Source: Planctomycetota bacterium (GTDB lineage Bacteria > Planctomycetota > Planctomycetia > Pirellulales > UBA1268). Taken from it: a DNA stretch of 64,000 nt. The position numbers and the translations under genes are program-made. The notes beneath the pieces are model-generated. The model was not told the DNA's origin. It did not search any database and saw nothing but the letters and a program-made list of their open reading frames with translations. The stretch lies in assembly GCA_018970785.1 (NCBI GenBank), contig JAGWVR010000003.1:28884-92883 (forward strand). The letters run 5' to 3'. This document shows, piece by piece, positions 50,428 to 59,410 of the stretch (the first letter of the stretch is position 1; every line of letters begins with the position of its first letter).

Positions 50428-52534
50428 AGCGGAGTTCCCGGTCGAGGAACGTCCAGCCGAGGGCGTCCATGAACGCGCGCTGGCGGTTGTCGGCGGCGCC
50501 GCCGTGGCCCCCCTCGATGTTCTCGTAGGACAGCACCTTCTTGCCGTACTCCTCGAGCCGCGCCGCCATCTTCCGGGCGTGGCCGGGGTGGACGCGGTCG
50601 TCACGGGTGCTGGTGGTGATGAGGATCGGCGGATAGTCCTTCGCCGGATCGAGGTTGTGGTACGGGGAGAAGCCCTTGATGAACTCCCACTCCGTCGGGT
50701 CGTCGGGGTTGCCGTACTCCCCCATCCAACTCGCCCCGGCCAGGAGCGTGTGGTAGCGGCGCATGTCGAGGAGCGGCACCTGGCAGACGATCGCCCCCCA
50801 CAGGTCGGGCCGGCGGGTGAGCATGTTGCCCATCAACAGCCCGCCGTTGCTGCCCCCCTTGATCCCGAGGTGCCGCGGGCTGGTCACCTTGCGGCGCACG
50901 AGGTCCTCGGCGACCGCGATGAAATCCTCGTAGGCCCGCGGGCGGTTGGCCTTGAGGGCCGCCTGGTGCCAGGCGGGGCCGAATTCGCCGCCGCCGCGGA
51001 TGTTGGCGATCACCGACACGTTGCCCCGTTCGAGCCACGCCGCGCCGGTCACCGGGTCGTAGCCGGGGACGAGCGGGATCTCGAAGCCGCCGTAGCCGTA
51101 GAGAAGCGTCGGCGTCGAGCCGTCGGCCGGGAGGTTCGCCCTGCCGATCTGGAAATAGGGCACCTTCGTGCCGTCGGCGCTGGTCGCTTCGTGCTGCTCG
51201 ACGACGAGACCGGTCGCGTCGAAGAACGCCGGGGCGCTCTTGAGCTTTTCGACCGCTCCCGCCCGCGGCGCACCGGTCGTGGGAAGACTTCCCAGCGCCA
51301 GTGTCGACGGGGCCAGCGGGCTGGCGGTGACGAGGAAGAAGTCGTCCCCCTCGAGGTCGTCGACGGCCGAGACGCTCGCCGTGCCGACGTCGGGCACGCC
51401 GGCGAGCGGCTCACGGAGCCAGCGGCCGTCCTGCCAGGAGAGGGCCTCGATCCGGTTGCGGACGTTGTCGAGCGTGGTCACGAGGAGGTGGTGGCGCGTC
51501 GGCGCCACCGCCACCAGCGACGTCCGCGGCCCCGGCCGGAAGAGGACGTGGAAGTCGCGGGCGCCGGCCATGAAGCGCTCATGGTCGATCGCCAGCAGCG
51601 CCCCCGCGGGATGGGTGGTGCCCGCCACCTCCCAGTCCTTGCGCAGCTCGAGGAGGAGCCACTCACGGTGGAGCGTGGCGTTGGCGTCGTCGGGCTTGGG
51701 CACCTTGACGACCTTGCCGTCGCGGACCTGGTACAGCTCGTTGGTCCAGAACGTCATCTGCCGGACGATGAACTCGCGTTCGAATCCCGGCGTCCGGTCG
51801 GTGAAGGCGCTGGCCGCCATGTCGTCGGCCTCGGCCTCGAACAGCGTCGTCGCCGCCGCCAGCGGCGTGCCCCGCTTCCAGACGCGCACCGTGCGCGGAT
51901 ACCCGGAAGAGGTCATCGAGCCAGGGCCGAAATCGGTGCCGACCAGGAGGGTGTCGGTGTCACGCCAGGCGACGCGGCTCTTGGCCTCGGGGAGTGTGAA
52001 ACCGCCGGCGACGAACTGGCACGACTCGAGGTCGAATTCGCGGATCACCTCGGCATCGGCACCGCCGCGCGACAGCGCCACCAGGCAGCGGCGGTCGTCG
52101 GGCTCGAGAACCGTGGCCCCGTGCCAGACCCAGTTCTCCTTCTCGGCGGCCGCCAGGGCATCGACGTCGATGACCGTCTCCCAGCCCGGCTCCGCCGTGC
52201 GGTAGTCGGCGAGCGTCGTCCGGCGCCACAGCCCCTTCGGGTTCTTGCCGTCGCGCCACAGGTTGTAGAACTGCGCGCCGATCTTGCCGACCATCGGGAT
52301 CCGCGCCTTGGAGTCGAGGATCGAGAGGACGCGCCCCTCGAGGGCGCGGAACTCCTCCCGATCGGTGAGCGCCGCCTTGACGGTGGCGTTCCGCTGCCTG
52401 ACCCACTCCAGCTGTTTCTCACCCGTGACGTCCTCGAGCCACTGGTGCGGATCGGAGGGTTCTTCGGCACGCGCGGCGACGTTCATGACGAGGAGGAGCA
52501 GGGTGAGGTGGGTGACGAGAAGCGGGCGGATCAT
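50426..52534 (-). CDS. prolyl oligopeptidase (S9A), secreted
   Basis: 702 residues from the ATG at 52534, which opens a signal peptide (residues 1-22, ending AARAEE). N-terminal beta-propeller (about 60-420) covers a C-terminal alpha/beta hydrolase domain. Catalytic triad visible: Ser562 in GIKGGSNGGLLMG, Asp near 642 in TSTRDDRVHPGHARKM, His near 676 in EGGHGGAADN. The segment SVIANIRGGGEFGPAWHQAALKANRPRAYEDFIAVAEDLV is typical of the family. It cleaves short peptides after proline, probably in the periplasm. Last gene of the minus-strand run. Confidence 0.93.
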   Translation of the reverse strand: MIRPLLVTHLTLLLLVMNVAARAEEPSDPHQWLEDVTGEKQLEWVRQRNATVKAALTDREEFRALEGRVLSILDSKARIPMVGKIGAQFYNLWRDGKNPKGLWRRTTLADYRTAEPGWETVIDVDALAAAEKENWVWHGATVLEPDDRRCLVALSRGGADAEVIREFDLESCQFVAGGFTLPEAKSRVAWRDTDTLLVGTDFGPGSMTSSGYPRTVRVWKRGTPLAAATTLFEAEADDMAASAFTDRTPGFEREFIVRQMTFWTNELYQVRDGKVVKVPKPDDANATLHREWLLLELRKDWEVAGTTHPAGALLAIDHERFMAGARDFHVLFRPGPRTSLVAVAPTRHHLLVTTLDNVRNRIEALSWQDGRWLREPLAGVPDVGTASVSAVDDLEGDDFFLVTASPLAPSTLALGSLPTTGAPRAGAVEKLKSAPAFFDATGLVVEQHEATSADGTKVPYFQIGRANLPADGSTPTLLYGYGGFEIPLVPGYDPVTGAAWLERGNVSVIANIRGGGEFGPAWHQAALKANRPRAYEDFIAVAEDLVRRKVTSPRHLGIKGGSNGGLLMGNMLTRRPDLWGAIVCQVPLLDMRRYHTLLAGASWMGEYGNPDDPTEWEFIKGFSPYHNLDPAKDYPPILITTSTRDDRVHPGHARKMAARLEEYGKKVLSYENIEGGHGGAADNRQRAFMDALGWTFLDRELR

Positions 52535-52619
52535 GGCACGGGTCCACGGGGATGGGAAATGGCGCCGCGGGGGGCCGGGCGGAGGATTCATCGTCGCCGG
52601 CGCGGAGGGCTCTCGCCCC

Positions 52620-53903
52620 TCACGATCGTACCTGCCCGCTGCCGGTGACGACGTACTTCGAGGTGGTCAATTCACGCGTACCGCACGGCCCGCGGGCGTG
52701 GAGCTTGTCGGTCGAGATCCCGATCTCGGCCCCCAGGCCGAGCTCGCCGCCGTCGTTGAACCGGGTGCTGGCATTGACCATCACCACGGCAGTGTCGACG
52801 CCGGCGGCGAAGCGCTCGGCCGCGGCTGGATCGGCGGTCACGATCGCATCGGTGTGGCGCGAGCCGAACCGGTTGACGTGGGCGATCGCGTCGTCGAGCG
52901 AATCGACGACGGCGGCGGAAATCTTCGGGCCGAGGTACTCGCGGGCGTAGTCGGCGTCGGATGCCGGCACTGCCGCCGGCACCAACCGGCAGACCGTCGC
53001 GTCGCCGGCGATCTCGACACCGTGGGCGGCCAGGGCCGCGGCAACGGCGGGGAGGAAGCGGTCGGCGACGGCGCGGTGGACGACGAGCGACTCGGCGGCG
53101 TTGCAGACCCCCATCCGCTGGCACTTGGCGTTGACGACGATCCCGAGGGCCATGGCCAGGTCGGCGGCGGCATCGACGTAGACGTGGCAGTTGCCGGTGA
53201 AGTGCTTGAGCACCGGCATCCGCGCCTCGGCGGCGACCCGACGGACGAGTTCCTCGCCCCCGCGCGGGATCACCACGTCGATGCAGTCGCTCATCCCCAA
53301 CAAGCGCCCGACGGCCGCCCGATCCGGCGTGTCGACCAGCTGCACCGCCGCGATCGGGACGCCCGTGTCCGCGAGGGCCCCGTGGATGCACTCCACGAGC
53401 CGCCGGCTCGACCGGGCCGCGTCGGTGCCGCCGCGGAGGATGATCGCGTTGGCGCTGCCGAGGGCGACGGCGGCGGCGTCGGCGGTGACGTTGGGACGCG
53501 ATTCGTAGATGAACAGCACCACCCCCAGCGGCACCCGGACCTTGCGCACCACCAGGCCGTTGGGCCGCGTCCGCTCCTCGATCACCTCCCCGACCGGATC
53601 GGGCTGATCGGCCACCGCCTCCAGCCCGGCGGCGAGCGCCTCGACGCGGGCGCCGTCGAGCCGGAGGCGATCGAGGTTCGCCGCCCCGACACCGGCCGCC
53701 CGGGCGGCCTCCATGTCGAGCGCGTTGGCGGCGAGGATCCCGGCGACGTCGGCGCGGATCCGCACTGCTGCCGCGCGGATCGCCGCGGCCCGCCATTGGC
53801 CGGGAACGGTCGCCAGCTCCTGCGCCGCCCGTCGGGCCCGCTCCGCGATCTGCCGGCAGTGGAGCTCCAACTCCTCCGGAGCGGGGCACGCGGTGGTGGT
53901 CAC
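52620..53903 (-). CDS. proA: glutamate-5-semialdehyde dehydrogenase (gamma-glutamyl phosphate reductase)
   Basis: 427-residue second enzyme of proline biosynthesis, NADPH-dependent. GTG start supported by GGAG nine bases upstream. Seen: VVRKVRVPLGVVLFIYESRPNVTADAAAVAL, ALGSANAIILRGGTDA, VIPRGGEELVRRVAAEA, the catalytic Cys in NAKCQRMGVCNAAESLVVH, and FNDGGELGLGAEIGISTDKLHARGP near the end. Full length. proB is not in the window. Confidence 0.96.
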   Translation of the reverse strand: MTTTACPAPEELELHCRQIAERARRAAQELATVPGQWRAAAIRAAAVRIRADVAGILAANALDMEAARAAGVGAANLDRLRLDGARVEALAAGLEAVADQPDPVGEVIEERTRPNGLVVRKVRVPLGVVLFIYESRPNVTADAAAVALGSANAIILRGGTDAARSSRRLVECIHGALADTGVPIAAVQLVDTPDRAAVGRLLGMSDCIDVVIPRGGEELVRRVAAEARMPVLKHFTGNCHVYVDAAADLAMALGIVVNAKCQRMGVCNAAESLVVHRAVADRFLPAVAAALAAHGVEIAGDATVCRLVPAAVPASDADYAREYLGPKISAAVVDSLDDAIAHVNRFGSRHTDAIVTADPAAAERFAAGVDTAVVMVNASTRFNDGGELGLGAEIGISTDKLHARGPCGTRELTTSKYVVTGSGQVRS

Positions 53904-53966
53904 GGGGGGATCTCCGACACTCCAACGGACGCGGCCGTGATCGAGCCGCGGAATCGTACCACGCCG

Positions 53967-54848
53967 TCACCGGGCCGCCGCGAACGCCTCGAGCGCCGCC
54001 CTCACCAGGCCCACGGCGTGGACGCGCACCACCTGGACCCCGGCGGCGGCGAGATGGCAGGCGATCCCCGCCGTGGCCCCGTCGCGGAACGCCTCGTCGG
54101 CCTTCCGCCCGAGGGCCTCCTCGACCAGTTTGCCGAGGAATCCCTTCCGCGAATGACCGACGAGGATCGGCTGCCCGAGGTCGAGGAACCGGCCGGCGTG
54201 CCGGACCAGCGCGACGTTGTGCGCATGGGTCTTGCCGAAGCCGATCCCCGGGTCGAGGCAGATCCGTTCCCGGTCGATCCCCGCCGCCAGCAGCGCCGTG
54301 CGGCGCGCGACGAGCCAGGCGTGGATCTCGGCGACGACGTCGTCGTAGCGCGGGAGGATCTGCATCGTCTGCGGAGTTCCCTGCATGTGCATCGCACAGA
54401 CGCCGGCCCCGGTCTCGACCGCCAGCGGCAGCATCCCCGGATCGCCCCCCAGGCCGGTGACGTCGTTGATGATCTCGGCGCCGAGGTCGAGGGCGCGGCG
54501 GGCCACGGCGGCCTTGGAGGTGTCGATCGACACCGGCACGCCGGCCTCGCGCACCAGCCGGTCGACGACCGTGGCGGTGCGGCGCAGCTCCTCGGCGGCG
54601 TCCACCGGTGCCGAAAACGGCCGCGTGCTCTCCCCGCCGACGTCGAGGATGTCGGCACCCTCGGCGACCAGCCGCAGGCCGTGGTCGACGGCCGCGCCCG
54701 CGTCGGCATGCCGCCCGCCGTCGGAGAAGCTGTCGGGGGTGACGTTGACGATCCCCATCACCAACGGGCGGCGCAGCGTCCCGTCGGAACCCGGCAGGGG
54801 CAAGGCCAGCGTGCGCAGGCGCCAACGGGTGGGGAGTGGGGTGGCCAT
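53967..54848 (-). CDS. folP: dihydropteroate synthase
   Basis: 293 residues from the ATG at 54848; it joins pterin pyrophosphate and p-aminobenzoate in folate synthesis. TIM-barrel motifs: LVMGIVNVTPDSFSDGG (pterin diphosphate loop), DILDVGGESTRPFSAPVD, VPVSIDTSKAAVARRAL, GAEIINDVTGLGGDPGM, CLDPGIGFGKTHAHNVAL and PILVGHSRKGFLGKLV. All key Asp/Asn/Lys/Arg/His residues look intact. 46 bases downstream of the lptE-like gene. Confidence 0.97.
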   Translation of the reverse strand: MATPLPTRWRLRTLALPLPGSDGTLRRPLVMGIVNVTPDSFSDGGRHADAGAAVDHGLRLVAEGADILDVGGESTRPFSAPVDAAEELRRTATVVDRLVREAGVPVSIDTSKAAVARRALDLGAEIINDVTGLGGDPGMLPLAVETGAGVCAMHMQGTPQTMQILPRYDDVVAEIHAWLVARRTALLAAGIDRERICLDPGIGFGKTHAHNVALVRHAGRFLDLGQPILVGHSRKGFLGKLVEEALGRKADEAFRDGATAGIACHLAAAGVQVVRVHAVGLVRAALEAFAAAR

Positions 54849-54894
54849 CGGGGCCAATGTACCGCCGTCACGGGGCGGAGGCGGCATCGCCTGA

Positions 54895-55455
54895 TCACCA
54901 CGGCTCTTCCATGAGCCCGACGATCTGCTGTGCCATCTTCACGATCCCCTCCTGCTGCGTGCTGGCCACCGAGCGGCCGAACTCGGGGACGAGCATCGCC
55001 GACTGGCCGACGTCGACGCTCGCCGCCGGCAGCGGCACGGCGCCGGTGGCGAGCACGGCCCCGCCGCGGTCGGCCCACGTGACGAGCACCTGGAGATTCA
55101 TCTCCACTTGCCGCGACTGGTCGGTCGGGCTCTCGACCACCATCCGTTTGGTGTCGGCGACGATCCGCGCCGTCAGCACGCTGTCGGCCTCGGCGGTGCC
55201 GACGACCTTGAACGGCGTCCGCTTCTCGATCTCCTTGCACACCGCCTCGGTGAGGCGCTCGCCGAGATCCAGTCCCGGTGTCATCCGGAACGATTCCGAC
55301 TGGATCAGCGGCACGAAGACGGTGCGGACGTTGGGGGCGTAGAGCGTGGCGTTGCCGAAGCGGTAGCTGGCGCAGCCGGAGACGAGCAGGGCGGCGGCGA
55401 CCAGGCCCAGCGGCCACCGGCCCGTCGTGGCGATCGTGTCGCGCGCCTGATCCAT
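54895..55455 (-). CDS. lptE: LptE-like LPS-assembly lipoprotein
   Basis: 186 residues from the ATG at 55455, with GAGGGG 8 bases upstream. A lipoprotein signal ends at LLVSGCASY (Cys at residue 28). The mature part has RFGNATLYAPNVRTVFVPLI, GLDLGERLTEAVCKEIEKRTPFKVV and VTWADRGGAVLA, the pattern of the planctomycete LptE family, the partner of LptD at the outer membrane. Name given by family resemblance and position next to the BamD-like gene. Supports an LPS-containing outer membrane. Confidence 0.82.
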   Translation of the reverse strand: MDQARDTIATTGRWPLGLVAAALLVSGCASYRFGNATLYAPNVRTVFVPLIQSESFRMTPGLDLGERLTEAVCKEIEKRTPFKVVGTAEADSVLTARIVADTKRMVVESPTDQSRQVEMNLQVLVTWADRGGAVLATGAVPLPAASVDVGQSAMLVPEFGRSVASTQQEGIVKMAQQIVGLMEEPW

Positions 55456-55499
55456 GTCGACACCCCTCGACGGCCGGGAAACGGCCCGGAACCGGTCGC

Positions 55500-56771
55500 T
55501 CAGCGGACGATTCCCGCGTCGGTGTCGTTCTCGCGGGCGATCACCGTGTCGGCCTCGGCCATGGCGTCGAGTTCCGCTTCCTTGAGCGAGTCGGGGTTGA
55601 GGACCGCCGTCAGCATCGGGAACGGGTTGTCCGAGACGTCGGCGAGCCCCTCGATCTCGCCGAGCCGGTCGCGGGCCTTCTGGGCGAGGAGCGTCTGCGG
55701 ACGGTCGCGGGCGAGCAGCGCGTAGTAGATCCGCGCCGAGGTGTAGTGCTTTCCCTTGGCGTAGAACTCGGCGCGCTCCCAGTGCCGGAGCGCCTGCTGC
55801 GCGGCGATCTCCGCACGCGTGGTGACCAACCGGTCCTGGTCCTCCTTCGTCAACTGGTCGGGGAACTGGACCAGCGTCTGGTCGGCGAGGAACTCGGCTT
55901 CGTCGAGCACGCCTCCTTCGTAGCCGGCCCCCTGGTAGGCGCGGAGCTTCGCCTGGATGCCGAGCAGATGGGCCTCGAGGAGAAAGTCGCTGTCCGGGTA
56001 TTCGGTGCGGAGCAGCCCGTAGAAGTAGTCGGCGTCGATCCACTGACGGTCGAGGAAGTGGGCGTTGGCCGCCGCCATGATGCTGTCGTCGGCGAGGATC
56101 CCGCGCGGATCGTTGAGACGGACGTGCTCGAAGGCCTTCAGGGCGCGCCCCTTGGTGTCGAACAGCGGCCGGCTGCGATCGGCGAGATTGGGCACCAGCA
56201 GCGGGAGGTGCTGCTTGCGGTCGACGGCGATCCAGTATTGGCCGATCACGAATTGGCGCTGGGCGACGCGGTCGAGGTATCGCGAGTTGGCGTACTTCTT
56301 CACCAATTCGTCGTAACCGTCCTCGGCCTTGGGGTAGCGGTCGGTGAAGAACCAGCACTCGGCGAGTTGCCAGAGGGCGTCCTCCTCGACGGTCGAATCG
56401 GGCCAGCGGTCGACCGCCACCTTGTATTTGGCGATCGCCTCGTCGTAGCGGCGCTCACGGTACAGGGCGTCACCCTCGGCCAGCGCCGCGCGCGCGACCG
56501 CCTCGTTCGGCCCGCGGCCGACGAGTTTCTTCCATCGCTTCTTGATGTTCTCCCCCTTGAAGTAGTCCCAACCCGTCCCGGTGTCGGCACTGGGGCGCTC
56601 CGACGAGATCACGCCGGCATCGTCGGCCGCGAGGTCGTCGGCGGGCTTCGACCACGGCCAGCGCGGCTTCTCCAGCCCGGCGCAGCCGCCGGCAAGCAGG
56701 GCCGCCACCACGAGCGGCGGCACCGCGCGCACCACGGTGGCCAGCGGATCTCGGCGGGGGGAGGACGTCAT
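55500..56771 (-). CDS. bamD: BamD-like TPR outer-membrane assembly lipoprotein
   Basis: 423 residues from the ATG at 56771 (the open frame runs on upstream to 57494 without support). Lipobox LLAGGCAG with Cys at residue 30. TPR-type helical repeats from about residue 95: DALYRERRYDEAIAKYKVAVDRWPDS, LAECWFFTDRYPKAEDGYDELVKKYANS, and further helices to about 390. The repeat type and lipidation match BamD/ComL, which recruits BamA for outer-membrane protein insertion. It is about 150 residues longer than proteobacterial BamD. Confidence 0.78.
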   Translation of the reverse strand: MTSSPRRDPLATVVRAVPPLVVAALLAGGCAGLEKPRWPWSKPADDLAADDAGVISSERPSADTGTGWDYFKGENIKKRWKKLVGRGPNEAVARAALAEGDALYRERRYDEAIAKYKVAVDRWPDSTVEEDALWQLAECWFFTDRYPKAEDGYDELVKKYANSRYLDRVAQRQFVIGQYWIAVDRKQHLPLLVPNLADRSRPLFDTKGRALKAFEHVRLNDPRGILADDSIMAAANAHFLDRQWIDADYFYGLLRTEYPDSDFLLEAHLLGIQAKLRAYQGAGYEGGVLDEAEFLADQTLVQFPDQLTKEDQDRLVTTRAEIAAQQALRHWERAEFYAKGKHYTSARIYYALLARDRPQTLLAQKARDRLGEIEGLADVSDNPFPMLTAVLNPDSLKEAELDAMAEADTVIARENDTDAGIVR

Positions 56772-56893
56772 GGTCGCGGCTTCAGGGACGGGTGACCGGG
56801 CAGGCCGTGGACGACGCGTCCCGCGGCGAAACGGCGGCGGATCGCGCCTCGGCAACGGGGCGATATCGACGGCCCGCGCGGGTGGGGAATCGG

Positions 56894-57661
56894 TCAGCGA
56901 CGCCGTGGAGGGTGCCGCTGTGGCGACGCGGATGCGGAGCGGAGCCGGCGGCCGAGCAGATGGGACAGGTAGGCATCGACGACGGCACGGGCCTCGCCGA
57001 GCCGGTCGGCATCGACGGTGACGATCGTCCGTGGCGGCGTGCCGGCCAGCCGGCGGAGCAGTGCCAGCGCGCCGTCGGACACCGAGACCACCAGTCGTTT
57101 GCCGCGTCGGCAGGAGGGGCACAGAATCCCGCCGTCGAGCATCCCGAAGGCGGCGCGTCCCGTGCCGACCGCCGCCAGGCAGGCGGCGCAGCGCTCCAGC
57201 GCCGGCCCGTGACCGGTGAGGTGGAGGATCGCCAGGGCGGCGCGGATCCGCTCCTCGTCGACCCGGTCGTCGGATCCACGATGACCGGAGAGGGCGTGGA
57301 CGCTGGCGACGACGGCATCGAAGAGCTCCGGCTGCGGATCGGCGTCGGCGGTGAGCGCGTCGGTCAGTTCGGTCAGGCCGACCGTCGCCTGATAGGCCGC
57401 CAGGCTGCCGGCGATCCGGAACCGCTCGAGGAGGCAGGCCTCGGTGAGCAGATCCAGACCGCCTGACGCACGGCGCAGGACGATTACCTCGCACGTGGAA
57501 AACAGGTCAAGGGCGCCGTCGAACGGCCCCTTCGGACGCCACGCCCCCTTCGCCAGAGCCCGCAGCTTGCCGATCTCGCGCGTGAGGAGCGTGACCACGC
57601 TGCTCGTCTCGCCGAACGGCGTGGCACCGAGTACCAGCGCGAGCGTCTTCTCCGCGGCCAT
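56894..57661 (-). CDS. recO: DNA repair protein RecO
   Basis: 255-residue recombination mediator that anneals strands and helps load RecA with RecR. N-terminal OB fold (TLALVLGATPFGETSSVVTLLTREIGKL and RALAKGAWRPKGPFDGALDLFSTCEVIVLRR) followed by a helical domain and a four-cysteine zinc finger (CAACLAA then GGILCPSC). Ends in a basic tail. Nine bases downstream of the CBS-domain gene, so translationally close. Confidence 0.93.
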   Translation of the reverse strand: MAAEKTLALVLGATPFGETSSVVTLLTREIGKLRALAKGAWRPKGPFDGALDLFSTCEVIVLRRASGGLDLLTEACLLERFRIAGSLAAYQATVGLTELTDALTADADPQPELFDAVVASVHALSGHRGSDDRVDEERIRAALAILHLTGHGPALERCAACLAAVGTGRAAFGMLDGGILCPSCRRGKRLVVSVSDGALALLRRLAGTPPRTIVTVDADRLGEARAVVDAYLSHLLGRRLRSASASPQRHPPRRR

Positions 57662-57670
57662 CGTCGCGTC

Positions 57671-58924
57671 TCAGGGGCCCGTCACCCGTACCCGCTCCAC
57701 GCGCCGGCCCGAGGTGGCGAGGACCTCGAACGACGCGCCGTGGGCCTCGATCCGCTCCCCCACCTGCGGCACCCGGCCGCAGCGATGGAACACCAGCCCG
57801 CCGACGGTCTCGTACCCGTCGGTCTCCGGCAGGTCGAGCCCTGTCCGTGCGTTGAGCTCACCGACGGGAAGGTGGCCGTCGACCTCCCAGGAACCGTCGG
57901 CGAGCCGGTGGAGCCCGTCGGCGAGGACCTCGTCGTGTTCGTCGGTGATCTCGCCGACGATCTCCTCCAGTGCGTCCTCGATCGTCACCAGCCCTGCCAC
58001 GCCGCCGAACTCGTCGGTCACGATCGCGATGTGGGTGTGTGTCCGCTGCAGCTCGCGGAGCAGCTTCTGGACCGACATCGTCTCGGGGACGAAGAACGGT
58101 GGCCGCAGCACCTCGCGCACCGACGACGGCGGGGGCACGCCGTCGAGCCGCCGGGTGAGGGCGACGAGCAATTCCCGCGCGTGGAGGATCCCGATCACGC
58201 CGTCGGGCGATCCTTCCCACACCGGCAGGCGCGAGTGGCCGCTCTCCGCGGCGAGGCGAACGACGTCGTCCCACGGCATGTCGACGGACAGGCTCACCAT
58301 CGCCGTCCGCTTGGTCATGATCCGTCCGACCCGTGCCTCGGCGAGATCGATGATCCCCTCGATCATGTCGCGCGCGGTGTCCTCGAGCAGACCGTCGCGG
58401 TGGGCCTCGTCGACGACCGCGCGGAGCTCGGCGTCGCCCGTTGCCGGCGCCACCGGTCCGGCTCCCCCCGCGGCGGCGAGGCGCCGGCCGAGCGACCCCA
58501 GCCAGCCGACGACCGGCGCCGCCAGCGCCAACAGCGGCCGCCAGACCGCGAACCCACCGACGAGGATCGCCGCCCCGCACCAGGCCGAGGCGACCACCGG
58601 CAGGGCGACCAGTGCCAGCCACGCCAGACCGATCCAGCCGACCGCTCCGGCCACCGCGGCGGTCGGCCCGGCGGCCGCCAGCGTCCGGCCGGCGAGCAGC
58701 GTCGCCACCAAGGCCGCGATCACCATCGCCGACGACGCGAGGAACGCGAGGGTGTCGCAGTCGGTGAGGATCCGCGTTGCGTCGTCGGGTCGGCCCCGCG
58801 ACCGGCAGGCCTCGGCGACGCGATGGCGCTGCGGTCCGCGCGCGGCGCGGGCGAGTGTCGCCGCTGCTCCGGCGAGGGCGAGGACCATCACCGCCGATTC
58901 GATGCGGATGGCGGCGGGGTTCAT
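57671..58924 (-). CDS. CNNM/CorC-type membrane protein with CBS pair
   Basis: 417 residues: three or four membrane helices in the first 145 residues, two CBS domains (about 190-320; MTKRTAMVSLSVDMPWDDVV, GHSRLPVWEGSPDGVIGILHA and FGGVAGLVTIEDALEEIVGEITDEHDE) and a CorC/HlyC domain (about 330-417, WEVDGHLPVGELNARTGLDL). Related proteins are implicated in Mg/Co efflux or resistance. The N-terminal part is shorter and less conserved than the usual DUF21 domain. Its ATG overlaps the ybeY stop. Confidence 0.85.
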   Translation of the reverse strand: MNPAAIRIESAVMVLALAGAAATLARAARGPQRHRVAEACRSRGRPDDATRILTDCDTLAFLASSAMVIAALVATLLAGRTLAAAGPTAAVAGAVGWIGLAWLALVALPVVASAWCGAAILVGGFAVWRPLLALAAPVVGWLGSLGRRLAAAGGAGPVAPATGDAELRAVVDEAHRDGLLEDTARDMIEGIIDLAEARVGRIMTKRTAMVSLSVDMPWDDVVRLAAESGHSRLPVWEGSPDGVIGILHARELLVALTRRLDGVPPPSSVREVLRPPFFVPETMSVQKLLRELQRTHTHIAIVTDEFGGVAGLVTIEDALEEIVGEITDEHDEVLADGLHRLADGSWEVDGHLPVGELNARTGLDLPETDGYETVGGLVFHRCGRVPQVGERIEAHGASFEVLATSGRRVERVRVTGP

Positions 58925-59409
58925 GGGCGACGCGAGCGACGGGGTGGGGCAGGAAGGTCGAGCGCGGCGAACACCGCACGCTCGCGGGCCCGCATCGCCC
59001 GGCGGCGGGCGACGGCGTGGTCATCGTACCCGGTGAGGTGGAGCAGACCGTGGATCATGTAGTACGCCAGCTCGTGCCGGACCGACCAGCCGTAGCGGGC
59101 CGCCTCGCGCAGCGCCGTCTCCGTGCTGCAGGCAATGTCGCCGCACAGCCGATCGCCGTCGCCAAGATCGAAGGTGATCACGTCGGTCGGGGTCGGATCG
59201 CCGAGCCAGCGGTCGTGGAGGGCGGCGATGCCGGCATCGTCGACGAAGACCAGCGTGATCGTCGCCCGCGTCACTCCCTCCTCGGTCAGCGCCCGGCGGC
59301 ACACGCGGGTCAGCCAGGCGCGGGGCACGGACCAGACCCGCTGCCGATCGACGACCTCGACGACGTGCCTTCTCGGCGACGGCCGTGATCCGGCTTTCGC
59401 AGCGGCCAT
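58921..59409 (-). CDS. ybeY: endoribonuclease YbeY
   Basis: 162-residue metal-dependent RNase for 16S rRNA 3' maturation and ribosome quality control. Seen: DRWLGDPTPTDVITFDLGDGDRLCGDIACSTE and the zinc triad in MIHGLLHLTGYDDHAVARRRAM (H-x3-H-x5-H type). A short basic tail follows. Start is one base after the pgpH stop; the stop overlaps the CBS gene start. The three genes are tightly coupled. Confidence 0.94.
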   Translation of the reverse strand: MAAAKAGSRPSPRRHVVEVVDRQRVWSVPRAWLTRVCRRALTEEGVTRATITLVFVDDAGIAALHDRWLGDPTPTDVITFDLGDGDRLCGDIACSTETALREAARYGWSVRHELAYYMIHGLLHLTGYDDHAVARRRAMRARERAVFAALDLPAPPRRSRRP

Positions 59410-59410
59410 G

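Noticed and set aside
49988..52648. 886-codon plus-strand open frame over nnrE and the oligopeptidase gene
   Set aside because: Begins inside nnrE in another frame and is antisense to a complete S9 peptidase; Arg/Pro-rich translation.
52284..54914. 876-codon plus-strand open frame antisense to proA and folP
   Set aside because: Typical high-GC mirror frame; proA and folP are complete on the other strand.
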